64,000 bases of DNA from the NCBI GenBank assembly GCA_001314625.1, contig LJSH01000003.1:235454-299453 (forward strand), written 5' to 3'. Below the pieces are notes generated by a model. It had not been told where the DNA came from. It saw nothing but the letters and a program-made list of their open reading frames with translations, and ran no database searches. Position numbers and translations under genes: made by a program. Numbering within the stretch: the first letter of the stretch is position 1; every line of letters begins with the position of its first letter. This document shows positions 8,010-16,746 of the stretch, piece after piece. The DNA is from Oceanicaulis sp. HLUCCA04 (GTDB taxonomy: Bacteria > Pseudomonadota > Alphaproteobacteria > Caulobacterales > Maricaulaceae).

Positions 8010-8765
8010 TTACGAGACCGTGCCGGGCTCGTTTTCGTCTTCATTGGCGGTATCGGTTACAGGCGGCTGCTCAACCGGATCGGCAGGCAGTTCGCGCAGG
8101 CGGATGATCTGCGAGGCGGGTACTCGCATGCCGCCAATCTCGACCACGGCCTGACCGTCTGTCAGCTCGACGCCGGTCACGCGTCCGCTCACGGTGACGG
8201 TCGTGTCCTCGATACGTTCGCCATCGGCATCCATGGCGACTGTTTCCAGATTGTAGACGCCGTCGGGCAGGGAATTGCCCTGCGCGTCGGTGCCGTTCCA
8301 GACCAGAGAGTGTTCGCCAGCCGCGGTGCTGCCATTGAGGGTGGCGACGGTCGCGCCCTGCTCGTTTGTGATGACAAGCTGGGTGGAGGCAGCGTCCTGC
8401 GGCAACTGGTAGGACCACTCGGCGCTGCCTTCGCTGAGCGTCGAGCCGGCCGTCTCTACCTGTGCGTATTTGCCGATATAATCGACGCTGGAGAGCTGGG
8501 CGACGGCGGCCTGAACGTTCAGAAGTGCCTGAATGGCCTGGGTGGACTGGATCTGCTGCTCAACCGAGGAGAACTGCACCAGCTGGGAGACGAACTCCTG
8601 GGATTCCATCGGGCTGAGAGGATCCTGGTTCTGCATCTGCGTCGTCAGCAGGTTCAGGAAGGTGTCGAAATTGTCGGCCAGACCGGCGGCAGACGAGGCG
8701 CTATTGGTCTCGTTGACGCTGCCGGCGGCGGCCTGGGCTTGTGCAATCGGGCTCAGTTCGGTCAT
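8010..8765 (-). CDS. flgD: Flagellar hook assembly protein FlgD
   Basis: A 251-residue hook-capping protein, exported and needed for hook polymerisation. The N-terminal part carries the typical DNFDTFLNLLTTQMQNQDPLSPMESQEFVSQLVQFSSVEQQIQ segment (residues ~30-75). The C-terminal half contains the FlgD Ig-like region (LVWNGTDAQGNSLPDGVYNLE). The ATG is 4 bases past the fliK stop codon. The tail is acidic and Pro-rich. Confidence 0.95.
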   Translation of the reverse strand: MTELSPIAQAQAAAGSVNETNSASSAAGLADNFDTFLNLLTTQMQNQDPLSPMESQEFVSQLVQFSSVEQQIQSTQAIQALLNVQAAVAQLSSVDYIGKYAQVETAGSTLSEGSAEWSYQLPQDAASTQLVITNEQGATVATLNGSTAAGEHSLVWNGTDAQGNSLPDGVYNLETVAMDADGERIEDTTVTVSGRVTGVELTDGQAVVEIGGMRVPASQIIRLRELPADPVEQPPVTDTANEDENEPGTVS

Positions 8766-8769
8766 CGGT

Positions 8770-10356
8770 TCATACCCTCATGTTCACGCCTGCGCGTCCG
8801 GTCATCAAAAAGCCGTAGCGGCTAACCGGCGCAGGCGTGGATTGGTCTGCCAGTGTGATGGTGTGTTCGTCCGGGGCGGGCGCGGCGCGATCGCTCTGGC
8901 TGCCGCCCTGACCGGCCTGCTCATTGCCTTCGCTCAAGGCGAAGCCAAGACCATTTTCGCCCAGATCCAGCCCGGCATCGGCCAGCGCCTTTTCCAGTTC
9001 GCGGGCATGGCGCTGGAGCTCCGCGAGCGCTTCGGGCTTTTCGGCGGTCAGCATGGCCTGCACAGTGCGGTCCGCGCCAATCTCCATACGCACCTGAACT
9101 CGCCCGAGCTCTGGCGGGTCCAGACGGATGTCGAAGCTGCGCGAGCCGTTGGCGAAGCGCCGGGCGATCATCTGGCCCAGCTCAGCTGCCTGGCCTGATG
9201 CCATACGCAGATGAAGCAGGGCAGTGGCGGAACGCGCGCCTTGCGCTGCGCTGCTTTCACTGCGCGCTGCCAGCGCAGAGCCGGTCTCGAGCCGGATTTC
9301 CTCGCCGCTGCTGCCCAGTGACGGGTCCAGCGTCTCCGGTGCGGCCATGCCTGACTGCAGCGCCATCAGCATGGCGGGAAGAGGTTGCGGGGCGGCGTTG
9401 GCGGGCGCTTGAGGAGAGGTTGCGGCCGGCGGCATTGGCTGGGCCGTATTGGCTTTCGGCGCGCCGGTGTCTCTGGGCGTGGCGTCCTTGGCACCGGCTT
9501 CAGCCTTGGCCACGCTGGCGCGCTCTGAGGCGGCAATCGCATTGTCACGGCCGGGGCCGCGTTCCAGCTCGCGCCGAATGGCGGCGGCGTTTGTCACGCC
9601 CTCCTCGGCACTGGCGGTCTCCCCGGTCTCATTGGCACTGGCATCAACCGGAGCATTTGTCTGGCTTTGCGCTGGCTGTGGCGGAGCGCTTGCGGGCGTG
9701 TTGCCTGGTGCAGCCGTCGACGCGCCCTGCGCCTGCTGTGCTGTGTTGGACGGGCTCTGACCAGCTTGTGGCGATGTCTTGGCGCCAGCGGTCGGGGTGC
9801 TGGCAGCCTGTGTGCCATCACCACCGGGCGCACCCGCAGGCATTGCGTCACCGGCCTTCATGTCGCCGGCGGTCTCTGCCTCGCCGGCGTTTTCAGCCGG
9901 GACGGGGTCTGCGATATCTGTTTGTGCGGCTTGTGTAGCTGGTGCACCGGCTTCGGGCGGCGCGGAAACAAGCGCGTCATCCCCGATAGCGGTATCTGCT
10001 TTGTCTTCGCCTGAAAGCGATGTGTCTGACCGGTCGGTTTGTGCCGTGCCGGCGTCTGTTTCGGTTGAACCGGACTGAGATGACGGACGGCCCCTAGAGA
10101 CCGCGTCGTTGGCTGCGTCGTTGGCCGGATCGCTGGACATGTCCTGCGTTTCGGACGGGGTTTTTTGTGATTGGGCATTGCGGGACGTCTGGCCCGCAGC
10201 CGCGCTTTCTTTTGCGCCGCCTGTATTCGCGCCGGCCAGCATGGCCTCGAACTCTGATCCGCCGCCTGAACGGCCAGACGCACCGCGCGCGCCACCCCCG
10301 CGTCCCGATACCGGGGCGGTGGCAGACATCTCGTGCATGACAGAGCCGGGCAACAT
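8770..10356 (-). CDS. fliK: Flagellar hook-length control protein FliK
   Basis: A 528-residue protein with a long, low-complexity Ala/Pro/Gln/Ser/Thr-rich N-terminal ruler region and a conserved C-terminal hook-length domain (about residues 380-480) containing FDIRLDPPELGRVQVRMEIGADR and LAELQRHARELEKALADAGLDL. FliK is secreted, measures the hook and switches export specificity through FlhB. The ATG at 10356 follows an AAGGA about 13 bases upstream. It is the first gene of fliK-flgD-flgE, with a sigma-54-like promoter ~107 bases upstream. As usual for FliK, only the C-terminus is recognisable by sequence. Confidence 0.88.
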   Translation of the reverse strand: MLPGSVMHEMSATAPVSGRGGGARGASGRSGGGSEFEAMLAGANTGGAKESAAAGQTSRNAQSQKTPSETQDMSSDPANDAANDAVSRGRPSSQSGSTETDAGTAQTDRSDTSLSGEDKADTAIGDDALVSAPPEAGAPATQAAQTDIADPVPAENAGEAETAGDMKAGDAMPAGAPGGDGTQAASTPTAGAKTSPQAGQSPSNTAQQAQGASTAAPGNTPASAPPQPAQSQTNAPVDASANETGETASAEEGVTNAAAIRRELERGPGRDNAIAASERASVAKAEAGAKDATPRDTGAPKANTAQPMPPAATSPQAPANAAPQPLPAMLMALQSGMAAPETLDPSLGSSGEEIRLETGSALAARSESSAAQGARSATALLHLRMASGQAAELGQMIARRFANGSRSFDIRLDPPELGRVQVRMEIGADRTVQAMLTAEKPEALAELQRHARELEKALADAGLDLGENGLGFALSEGNEQAGQGGSQSDRAAPAPDEHTITLADQSTPAPVSRYGFLMTGRAGVNMRV

Positions 10357-10462
10357 GAGCGCCGCGCGTCCTTTGACGGTTTAAGGTTCAGGATGTTGCG
10401 CGCATTTTGCGGCGGGTGGCTTTTTGTACCCTTCACGGGCACAGCCGGTCGGTAGGGCGCTT

Positions 10463-10477
10463 TCAAGCTTCGTGCCA
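10463..10477 (-). promoter_or_regulatory. Sigma-54-like promoter for fliK-flgD-flgE
   Basis: The minus strand reads TGGCACGAAGCTTGA: an ideal -24 element (TGGCACG) and, after N10, GA instead of GC at -12. It lies about 107 bases upstream of the fliK ATG. Together with a FlbD gene in the same locus, this fits a class III flagellar operon. Confidence 0.55.
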
Positions 10478-10542
10478 GCGTGCGGCAAGAATGAAACACC
10501 AATAATTCAATAGGTTAAGCTGACGCGGGGAGTCGATCAGCC

Positions 10543-10590
10543 TTGCCGGGCGGCAAAAACTCCCCGGTGGCAGGGCCGAGTCTTGCCGGG
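10543..10590. promoter_or_regulatory. Candidate FlbD-binding (ftr-like) enhancer cluster
   Basis: The palindrome TTGCCGGG-CGGCAA (10543-10556) and a second CTTGCCGGG (10582-10590), with start points 40 bases apart, lie between the fliK and flgK promoters. Their spacing and location suit an upstream activator of sigma-54 RNA polymerase. The assignment to FlbD is inference. Confidence 0.4.
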
Positions 10591-10610
10591 TTGCAGCCGT
10601 TTGGCGCGTC

Positions 10611-10625
10611 TGGCCCGGCTCTTGC
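10611..10625 (+). promoter_or_regulatory. Sigma-54-like promoter, distal candidate for flgK
   Basis: TGGCCCGGCTCTTGC contains GG-N10-GC with the TTGC -12 block and TGGCNCG -24 block, one mismatch from consensus. It would give a ~205-base leader before flgK, so it is less likely than the proximal site unless both are used. Confidence 0.4.
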
Positions 10626-10775
10626 CACTTCTTTGTAGACCACGCGCGCCGGGCCCTGTCCGAAGTCCGGGCCGCCGCACTAGTAAGGCAATGAGTTTCA
10701 ATGGCTTGTATAGGAAAATCGCCCATGCAGACCTCCGCCCCGCCCGCATCGCGGACCGGCAGGATTTGCCGTGAA

Positions 10776-10789
10776 GGGGTGAGTTTTGC
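10776..10789 (+). promoter_or_regulatory. Sigma-54-like promoter, proximal candidate for flgK-flgL
   Basis: GGGGTGAGTTTTGC shows GG-N10-GC spacing with a good TTGC at -12 but a weaker -24 block. Predicted initiation near 10800 leaves a ~44-base leader before the flgK ATG, a typical distance. Confidence 0.45.
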
Positions 10790-10843
10790 CTATTCGCAGG
10801 TCGATAGCGGGCGCAAAGCAGGCGCTGCTGAAAGGGGCCGCAC

Positions 10844-12976
10844 ATGGCGCTGAACGGTATTCTTGGCAATGCGATGTCGGGCCTGCAGGCCAGCCAGCTG
10901 GGCATGCGCTCGGTCTCCAACAATATCGCCAATATCAATACGCCCGGTTATGCGCGTACCAAGGTTGACCTCGAGGCGCGCTCGGCCGGTGGCATGGGGA
11001 TGGGCGTCCAGGTTGCCGGTGTCACGCGGGTTGCCGATGTTTTCCTGCAGGCCGCATCCTTGCGTGCCGGTTCGGACGCTGCGCGCGCCACCAAGAGCGC
11101 TGACATGCTGGACCGGCTGCAAAGCCAGTTCGGCGGCACCAATGATGCCGGCTCGCTCTACGGCCGGCTGGTGAAGGCGTTTGAATCGCTGGGTTCGGCC
11201 GCAGTTGATCCGGCCGAGCGGGTGGCGCGCCTGTCGGCGGCCTCCGATCTGCAATCCTTCTTTGATGAATCCGCGCGCCTGTCGGCCGAAGTCCGGGCCA
11301 TGCGCGACGAGGCCGACCGGCGAATCGGTGACGGTGTCGAGCGTATCAATGAAATCCTTGTTGAAATGCAGTCGCTCAACACGCAGGCCCAGACGCTGAA
11401 CGCCTCGGGATCGGATACGACCGGGGCGGTGAACCGGCAGTCTGAACTGCTTGATGAGCTGTCCGGCCTGATCGATATCCGGTCCGAAGTTCAGCCCGAT
11501 GGCCGCCTGTTCCTGCGCACCGAGAACGGTTCGGCGCTGCTGGATAATTCACGCTTGCAGCTGAACTATCTGCCCTCTGGCACGGGCGCGTACGGCGCGG
11601 ACTACGCACGTATCACGGCGGTCGTCTCGGCGTCGGGCGCAACCGTGGACCTAACCAGCGCCATACGCTCGGGCGAATTGCGCGCGCTGATGGATCTGCG
11701 TGATGTGGAAATGCCGGCAATCGGCGCGCAGCTGGCCGAGTTCACGTCGGGAACGGCCGATGCGCTGAATGGCGCGCACAATAATTCCGTCTCCTATCCG
11801 CCGCCTGAGACATTGACCGGGCGCAATACCGGCCTCCTGGCTGGTGATCTGCTGGACGGGACGGGCAATGCAACGCTGGCAGTGGTTGCCAGCAATGGCG
11901 AGCTGGTCAACCGGATCGATCTGGAGTTTACCGGCGCCGGGTTTACGGTGAACGGCAATGCCGGCACCACCGTCAATGATCTGGTCAATGAGCTCAATGC
12001 GGCGCTGGGCGGTGATGGCAATGCGGCCTTCTCCGGTGGCAGGCTGGTCATCAATGCCACTGGTCCGGATACCGGACTGGCCAGCGTGCAGGACGAGGCC
12101 AACCCGTCCGATCTGGGGGGCGGGCGCGGCTTCTCACACTTCTTCGGCCTGAACGACGTGATCAGCTCGGCTCGCCCGGGCTTCTTCGATACCGGTCTGG
12201 GCACGGGCACGCCGCTGGGCACAGGTGCCGGGGAGGAAATGACATTCCGTGTCTCGACGCCCGACGGGCGCTCTGCAACCGAGATCACCATTGCGGCAGA
12301 TCAGGCAACGCTGGGCGATTTTGTGAATGCCCTGAACGATCCGGCAACGGGCATGGGCGGGTTCGGCACGTGGGCGGTGAGTAGCGGCGGCGCGCTGAAT
12401 TTCACGCCGTCGAGTACCTATGCCAGCTATGATTTCGACCTCGTTGAGGACACGTCCATACGCGGCGATACTGGCCTTTCCCTGTCCCAGATTTTCGGGG
12501 TTGGCGACGCGGCGCGCATGTCGCGCGCGGAGGCTTATTCGGTACGGACCGATTTGCGCTCCAACGCATCGGCTCTCGCCTTTTCCCAGCTCGATATCGA
12601 TGGGGCCAGCGCGCCCGGCGATCTGGTTCTGACCGAGGGTGACGGTCGCGGTGGCCAAGCCCTTTACGACGCCTTCTCTACATCGCGCCAGTTTGATGGC
12701 GCGGGCGCGTTTGCCGGCGGTTCGGCGACGCTCCAGGAATATGGTGCGCGCCTGTCCGGCGATGTCGGGACGCGGGCTGCGCGCGCCGAGCGCGCCGCCG
12801 ATGCGGCCCTGTCGGTCAAGCAGGCTGCCGACACCAAACGCAAGGATGTGGAAGGGGTCAATATGGACGAGGAATTGTCCAACATGATCCTGTTCCAGCA
12901 GGCGTACAATGCGTCCGCGCGGATGATCCAGGCGTCCGAGGAAATGTCCGACATTCTGATGAACCTCGGCAGATAG
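10844..12976 (+). CDS. flgK: Flagellar hook-filament junction protein FlgK (HAP1)
   Basis: A 710-residue secreted axial protein joining hook and filament. The N-terminus (MALNGILGNAMSGLQASQLG, then MRSVSNNIANINTPGYART) and the C-terminus (VEGVNMDEELSNMILFQQAYNASARMIQASEEMSDILMNLGR) are the conserved coiled-coil ends of the rod/hook/HAP family. The long middle is Gly/Ala/Thr-rich and presumably surface-exposed. It is longer than enteric FlgK (~550), as is common in alphaproteobacteria. It is followed after 15 bases by flgL and transcribed divergently from fliK. Confidence 0.95.
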   Translation: MALNGILGNAMSGLQASQLGMRSVSNNIANINTPGYARTKVDLEARSAGGMGMGVQVAGVTRVADVFLQAASLRAGSDAARATKSADMLDRLQSQFGGTNDAGSLYGRLVKAFESLGSAAVDPAERVARLSAASDLQSFFDESARLSAEVRAMRDEADRRIGDGVERINEILVEMQSLNTQAQTLNASGSDTTGAVNRQSELLDELSGLIDIRSEVQPDGRLFLRTENGSALLDNSRLQLNYLPSGTGAYGADYARITAVVSASGATVDLTSAIRSGELRALMDLRDVEMPAIGAQLAEFTSGTADALNGAHNNSVSYPPPETLTGRNTGLLAGDLLDGTGNATLAVVASNGELVNRIDLEFTGAGFTVNGNAGTTVNDLVNELNAALGGDGNAAFSGGRLVINATGPDTGLASVQDEANPSDLGGGRGFSHFFGLNDVISSARPGFFDTGLGTGTPLGTGAGEEMTFRVSTPDGRSATEITIAADQATLGDFVNALNDPATGMGGFGTWAVSSGGALNFTPSSTYASYDFDLVEDTSIRGDTGLSLSQIFGVGDAARMSRAEAYSVRTDLRSNASALAFSQLDIDGASAPGDLVLTEGDGRGGQALYDAFSTSRQFDGAGAFAGGSATLQEYGARLSGDVGTRAARAERAADAALSVKQAADTKRKDVEGVNMDEELSNMILFQQAYNASARMIQASEEMSDILMNLGR

Positions 12977-12991
12977 TGAGGGTTTGACGTC

Positions 12992-13903
12992 ATGCGCATA
13001 TCCACTCAAGCCGCATCCCAGTCCGCACTGATGGACCTGATGCGCGCGCAGCGGGAGCTTTATGAGTCCGGCCAGCAGGTTTCCACCGGCCTGAAAGCGC
13101 CGGACCTGAAAGGCTATGGCAATGAGGCCGAGACCATATTGTTTGCGCGCGGCGCGCTGGCGCGCTCAGACAATTTCGTCGACGCCAGCAAGCGCCTGGC
13201 GAGCCGTCTGGAGGTTCAGGACCTCGCGCTCACCGAAATGTCTGATGCCGTGCAGGAACTGCGTATGGCGCTGACAACCAATGACGGCACCTTTCTGATG
13301 GCCGATATCGAGGCGGCATTCGGCCGCTTTTCCAGCGCGCTGAACACCCAGTTCAACGGCTCCTACATATTTGGCGGCACACGCACCGATGCCGAACCGT
13401 TCACCGGCAAAAGCATCTCCGATGTTCAGGGCGCCGCCGACATCGCTGATCTTTTCCAGAACGCCGAAAACGCCCAGACCGGCCGCGTCGAGGAGAACAC
13501 CACGGTTGAAACCGGGTTTCTCGCCAGCGAGCTGGGCACCGAGCTGATGGAGATTTTCGAACGGATAGCCGACTTCGATGCCGGGCCTGACGGGCCGTTC
13601 GACGGCACGGTCACGGAGGCGCAGCAGGATTATCTTTCTGGCGAAATTGCCAATGTCATCAATGTGTTTGAAGACATTTCCGTGGCCCTGGGTGCGAACG
13701 GCTCACTGCAGTCCCGTCTGGAAACGGCCCAGCTTTCGAACGCACAGCGCTCCGACTATCTCACCGAGATGATCGCCGGTCTGGAAGAAGCCGATATGGC
13801 CGAGGCCGCGACGCGGCTGGCGCAGGCGCAGTCGGCCGTGCAGGTGTCGGCCCTGGTCTTCTCCGACCTCAGCCAGGTCTCGCTCCTGCCCTTCCTGCGT
13901 TAG
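12992..13903 (+). CDS. flgL: Flagellar hook-filament junction protein FlgL (HAP3)
   Basis: A 303-residue flagellin-like junction protein. The N-terminal MRISTQAASQSALMDLMRAQRELYESGQQVSTGLKAPDLKGYG matches the flagellin/FlgL N-terminal domain (xxQVSTGxxxxx). The middle has YIFGGTRTDAEPF, and the C-terminus (MIAGLEEADMAEAATRLAQAQSAVQVSALVFSDLSQVSLLPFL) matches the flagellin C-terminal helix. Second gene of flgK-flgL. It converges with the PLP-enzyme gene, leaving only 13 bases between stops. Confidence 0.95.
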   Translation: MRISTQAASQSALMDLMRAQRELYESGQQVSTGLKAPDLKGYGNEAETILFARGALARSDNFVDASKRLASRLEVQDLALTEMSDAVQELRMALTTNDGTFLMADIEAAFGRFSSALNTQFNGSYIFGGTRTDAEPFTGKSISDVQGAADIADLFQNAENAQTGRVEENTTVETGFLASELGTELMEIFERIADFDAGPDGPFDGTVTEAQQDYLSGEIANVINVFEDISVALGANGSLQSRLETAQLSNAQRSDYLTEMIAGLEEADMAEAATRLAQAQSAVQVSALVFSDLSQVSLLPFLR

Positions 13904-13916
13904 GCTTGGTCGCCAT

Positions 13917-14972
13917 TCAGGTCCGGGGCGCGGGCTGGCAGACAAGGCCATCAAGTGTGCCGCCAAGTATGGCCGAGGCCGATTTCAGCTTGTCCGCGTC
14001 AACTGCCGGCAGATAGCGGGTGTCCATCTCGCCGCTATAGCGTTCCGCGCCGTCAGCGCACACGCAGCCGACCCGCATCGCGCTGGTGGCCGTCTCCAGC
14101 CATTTAACGGCGCCCAGAAGAACACCGATGCTGGAAAGCCCGATGGGCGGAAAACCGTTTGCCGCCAAATGGACTGCGGCGGCCAGCACGTGCTCGTCAC
14201 TGATTCGGATCACCGCCGGAGGCGCCACGTCCTGGGCGAAGGTCGATGTGCGGCCACTGCCATATCCGGGGATGGTCAGCGTGTGGCCGTGCGAGGGATC
14301 GGGAGCGGCAAATGCCTTTGAGCCGCCCGGTTCGACCAGGACCAGCCCGGTCCGGCTTTGGGTTGCCGACAGATAATCCATAAAGCCGCGCGCTGTCCCG
14401 CCCGAAGATGCAGCCACGAAGCAGGCATCAAACGGGCCATCGCGCAAAAGCTCCGGGGCAGTCCAGTTCTCGTGGCATTGCGGGTTCAACGCATTGTTAT
14501 ACTGGTCGAGAAACAGAAGGCCTTCGCGTTCGGCGATCTCGCCTGCTACCCGCATACGGGCGGCATTGGACGATTCTCCAGGCCGGGGTTCGGACAGAAT
14601 GAGCCGGGCTCCGGCCTGCCGGATACCCTCGGCATTGAACCCGCTGATGGATGCCGACGACACGATGGTGACCGGCAGGTCCAGTGCCTTGCCGATGGAG
14701 GCGAGCGCAAAGCCGTAATTGCCTGACGAGGCGTCAATCACACCAGAGGGCTTTTTACCGCCCGCGAGCGCGTTTGACAGAATATACCAGGCCACGCGGT
14801 CCTTGATCGAACCAAAGGCGTTGAAGCGCTCTTCCTTCAGACAGATTTCATGCGTCAGTCCATTGGCTGCCAGTGTCAGGCTGGTCAGCGGGGTATTACC
14901 TATCTTGAACGGGCAATCTGACGTCTCGCGGGGCAAGGGTGCGCCTGTCGCTGTTGCAATGCAGCAGTGCAT
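13917..14972 (-). CDS. PLP-dependent cysteine synthase-like enzyme
   Basis: A 351-residue fold-type II PLP enzyme of the cysteine synthase/cystathionine beta-synthase group. The PLP lysine lies in NAFGSIKDRVA (near residue 58), the cofactor/substrate loop is SSGNYGFALA (usually TSGNTG), and the phosphate loop is SSGGTARG (usually GTGGT). After YIPGYGSGR-like and FPPIGLSSIGVLLGA segments, the C-terminus is family-like. The altered loops make simple O-acetylserine sulfhydrylase activity uncertain; related enzymes make diaminopropionate, or use O-phosphoserine or other beta-substituted substrates. It stands alone on the minus strand with no biosynthetic partner, so the substrate cannot be named. 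Confidence 0.75.
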   Translation of the reverse strand: MHCCIATATGAPLPRETSDCPFKIGNTPLTSLTLAANGLTHEICLKEERFNAFGSIKDRVAWYILSNALAGGKKPSGVIDASSGNYGFALASIGKALDLPVTIVSSASISGFNAEGIRQAGARLILSEPRPGESSNAARMRVAGEIAEREGLLFLDQYNNALNPQCHENWTAPELLRDGPFDACFVAASSGGTARGFMDYLSATQSRTGLVLVEPGGSKAFAAPDPSHGHTLTIPGYGSGRTSTFAQDVAPPAVIRISDEHVLAAAVHLAANGFPPIGLSSIGVLLGAVKWLETATSAMRVGCVCADGAERYSGEMDTRYLPAVDADKLKSASAILGGTLDGLVCQPAPRT

Positions 14973-15009
14973 AACACACTATAAGGCCCTTGCAAGATAC
15001 GCCGCTCGC

Positions 15010-15462
15010 CTAGCCCGAAACGACCAGGCTCAGCCACTCGGCGGCGAGTGCGGGCGTGTCCGATCCTTCGATCTCAACCGTGCATTTCTGGACGAGCTGT
15101 ATCTGGCCGGGCTTGCGCTCGTCCGCGCTGGCGAGGGTGAATGTTCCGCGAATACGCGAGCCGACGCGGACCGGCGACAGGAAGCGCACCTTGTCGAACC
15201 CGTAATTGATCCCGATCACCTTGTCGGGAAAGGGCGGCAGGCTGGATTCGGCAAAATGGGAGAGCAGTGACAGCGTCAGAAAGCCATGCGCGATCGGTCC
15301 GCCGAACGGGGTTTCCCTGGCCGCGCGGTCGGGGTCCACATGGATGAACTGGTGGTCCATCGTGACATCGGCAAAGGCGTTGACGCGCGCCTGATCGACG
15401 CTGAACCAGTCTGATGTAACCGTCTCACCGATGCGCGCGGCGTATTGATCGCGTAGGCTCAT
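15010..15462 (-). CDS. MaoC-like (R)-specific enoyl-CoA hydratase family protein
   Basis: A 150-residue single hot-dog domain of the MaoC type. The hydratase motif is visible: DHQFIHVDPDRAARETPFGGPIAHGFLTLSLL, with the catalytic Asp and His (D..FIH) near residues 36-41 and the APFG/IAHG loop. The following FDKVRFLSPVRVGSRIRG is typical. It probably hydrates enoyl-CoA or a similar acyl thioester in the cytoplasm. It is followed upstream on the same strand by an old-yellow-enzyme homologue, suggesting a small oxidoreduction/acyl-CoA pair; the substrate is unknown. Confidence 0.88.
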   Translation of the reverse strand: MSLRDQYAARIGETVTSDWFSVDQARVNAFADVTMDHQFIHVDPDRAARETPFGGPIAHGFLTLSLLSHFAESSLPPFPDKVIGINYGFDKVRFLSPVRVGSRIRGTFTLASADERKPGQIQLVQKCTVEIEGSDTPALAAEWLSLVVSG

Positions 15463-15498
15463 GGCCTGTCTCCCCGTTATTGTGTGCTGCGCTGATGC

Positions 15499-16599
15499 CT
15501 ATACCAGCTCCTTGAGCGCTTCAGCAGAAAAATCAGCCAGCTGGTCAAAGCGGCCATCGCGCACCTTGGCGGCCCATTGGGGATCGGACAGCAAGGCCCG
15601 GCCAATGGCAACAAGGTCGAACTCGCCATCTTCAAACCGTTTGATGAGCCCGTCCAGCGAGGCGGCCGGCGAATTCTCGCCCATGAAGGCACCGAGGAAA
15701 TCGGAGTTCAGGCCTACCGAGCCGACGGTAATGACCGGCTTGCCGGTGAGCTTTTTGGTCCATCCCGCCAGATTGAGCTCGGAGCCTTCGAACTCGGGTA
15801 TCCAGAAGCGGCGCGTAGAGGCATGGAAAATATCCACACCGGCATCGCCCAGCGGAGCGAGGAAGGTTTCCAGCTCCTGGGGCGTTTCGGCCAGACGTGC
15901 GCTGTAGTCCTGCTGCTTCCATTGCGAATAGCGCAGGATCAGCGGCATCGCGGCGGGCATTTCGGCGCGCACCGCACGCACGATTTCCTCGGCAAAGGTG
16001 ACGCGGCCCTTCAGATCGCCGCCAAAGCGGTCGGTGCGACGGTTCAGACCCTCCCAGAAGAACTGGTCGATCAGATAGCCGTGCGCGCCGTGCAGTTCGA
16101 TGGCGTCAAAGCCGATCTCGACCGCCGCTTTAGCACCCTTGGCGAAGGCGTGGATCGTGTCAGCGATGTCCTCATCGCTCATCGGCTTGCCGACACTTTT
16201 GCCGTCGGGCAGCACGCCGGACGGGCTGTCAGACGGCGCATCGGGGTTCGGGCCCGTGCCGGGACGGCGCGCCAGACCTACATGCCAGAGCTGGGGGGCA
16301 ATCTTTCCGCCTGCGGCATGGACCGCGTCGACCACTTTCTTCCAGCCGGCCAGCGAGTCCGGCGCGTGGAAATTGGGGATATTGGGGTCAAAGCTGGCGC
16401 CGGCGCGGTCGATCGTGGTGCCTTCGGTGATGATCAGGCCGACCGCATTCTGTGCCCGGCGGCGATAATAGGCCACCACATCCTCGCCCGGCACGCCTCC
16501 CGGCGAGAAGGAGCGTGTCATCGGTGCCATCACGATACGGTTGGCAAGCTCGAGCGAGCCCAGCTTGAAAGGCTGGAAGAGGGCGGCAGCTTTGGTCAT
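15499..16599 (-). CDS. NADH:flavin oxidoreductase of the old yellow enzyme family
   Basis: A 366-residue (beta/alpha)8 FMN enzyme. Family signatures are LFQPFKLGSLELANRIVMAPMTRS at the N-terminus, ITEGTTIDRAG, PQLWHVGLARRP, DAIELHGAHGYLIDQFFWEGLNRRTDRFGGDLKGR and, near the C-terminus, FDLVAIGRALLSDPQWAAKVRDGR. It reduces activated alkenes (2-enoate, enone or nitro compounds) with NAD(P)H; the physiological substrate cannot be read from the sequence. It lies 36 bases upstream of the MaoC-like gene on the same strand. Confidence 0.9.
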   Translation of the reverse strand: MTKAAALFQPFKLGSLELANRIVMAPMTRSFSPGGVPGEDVVAYYRRRAQNAVGLIITEGTTIDRAGASFDPNIPNFHAPDSLAGWKKVVDAVHAAGGKIAPQLWHVGLARRPGTGPNPDAPSDSPSGVLPDGKSVGKPMSDEDIADTIHAFAKGAKAAVEIGFDAIELHGAHGYLIDQFFWEGLNRRTDRFGGDLKGRVTFAEEIVRAVRAEMPAAMPLILRYSQWKQQDYSARLAETPQELETFLAPLGDAGVDIFHASTRRFWIPEFEGSELNLAGWTKKLTGKPVITVGSVGLNSDFLGAFMGENSPAASLDGLIKRFEDGEFDLVAIGRALLSDPQWAAKVRDGRFDQLADFSAEALKELV

Positions 16600-16746
16600 G
16601 AAAATGTCCTGCGGGAAAACCGGGAAGAAAATCGTTGAGTGAGGTCAAATGGCGTCTGGCGAGCGGGGGTCAAGACAGCGCCGCGCACTTTGATGCAGCG
16701 CAGCGGGCGTGATAGAGACAGATATCAATACAGTCCAGGAGTGAGC

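Larger units (their letters stand above)
10357..10843. other. Divergent flagellar control region between fliK and flgK
   Basis: These 487 bases hold no gene. Three sigma-54-like promoters are visible (one toward fliK, two toward flgK), together with several TTGCCG-type elements: the palindrome TTGCCGGG-CGGCAA at 10543-10556, a second CTTGCCGGG at 10582-10590 exactly 40 bases after the first, and TTGCCGC on the minus strand near 10483. Such clustered sites resemble the ftr enhancers bound by FlbD in Caulobacter. Confidence 0.6.

Noticed and set aside
7833-8825. 330-codon plus-strand frame opposite flgE/flgD
   Set aside because: The opposite strand encodes well-conserved FlgD and FlgE; the frame has composition typical of antisense GC-rich reading.
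12134-13009. 291-codon minus-strand frame within flgK
   Set aside because: It lies entirely in a confident flgK, with no recognisable protein.
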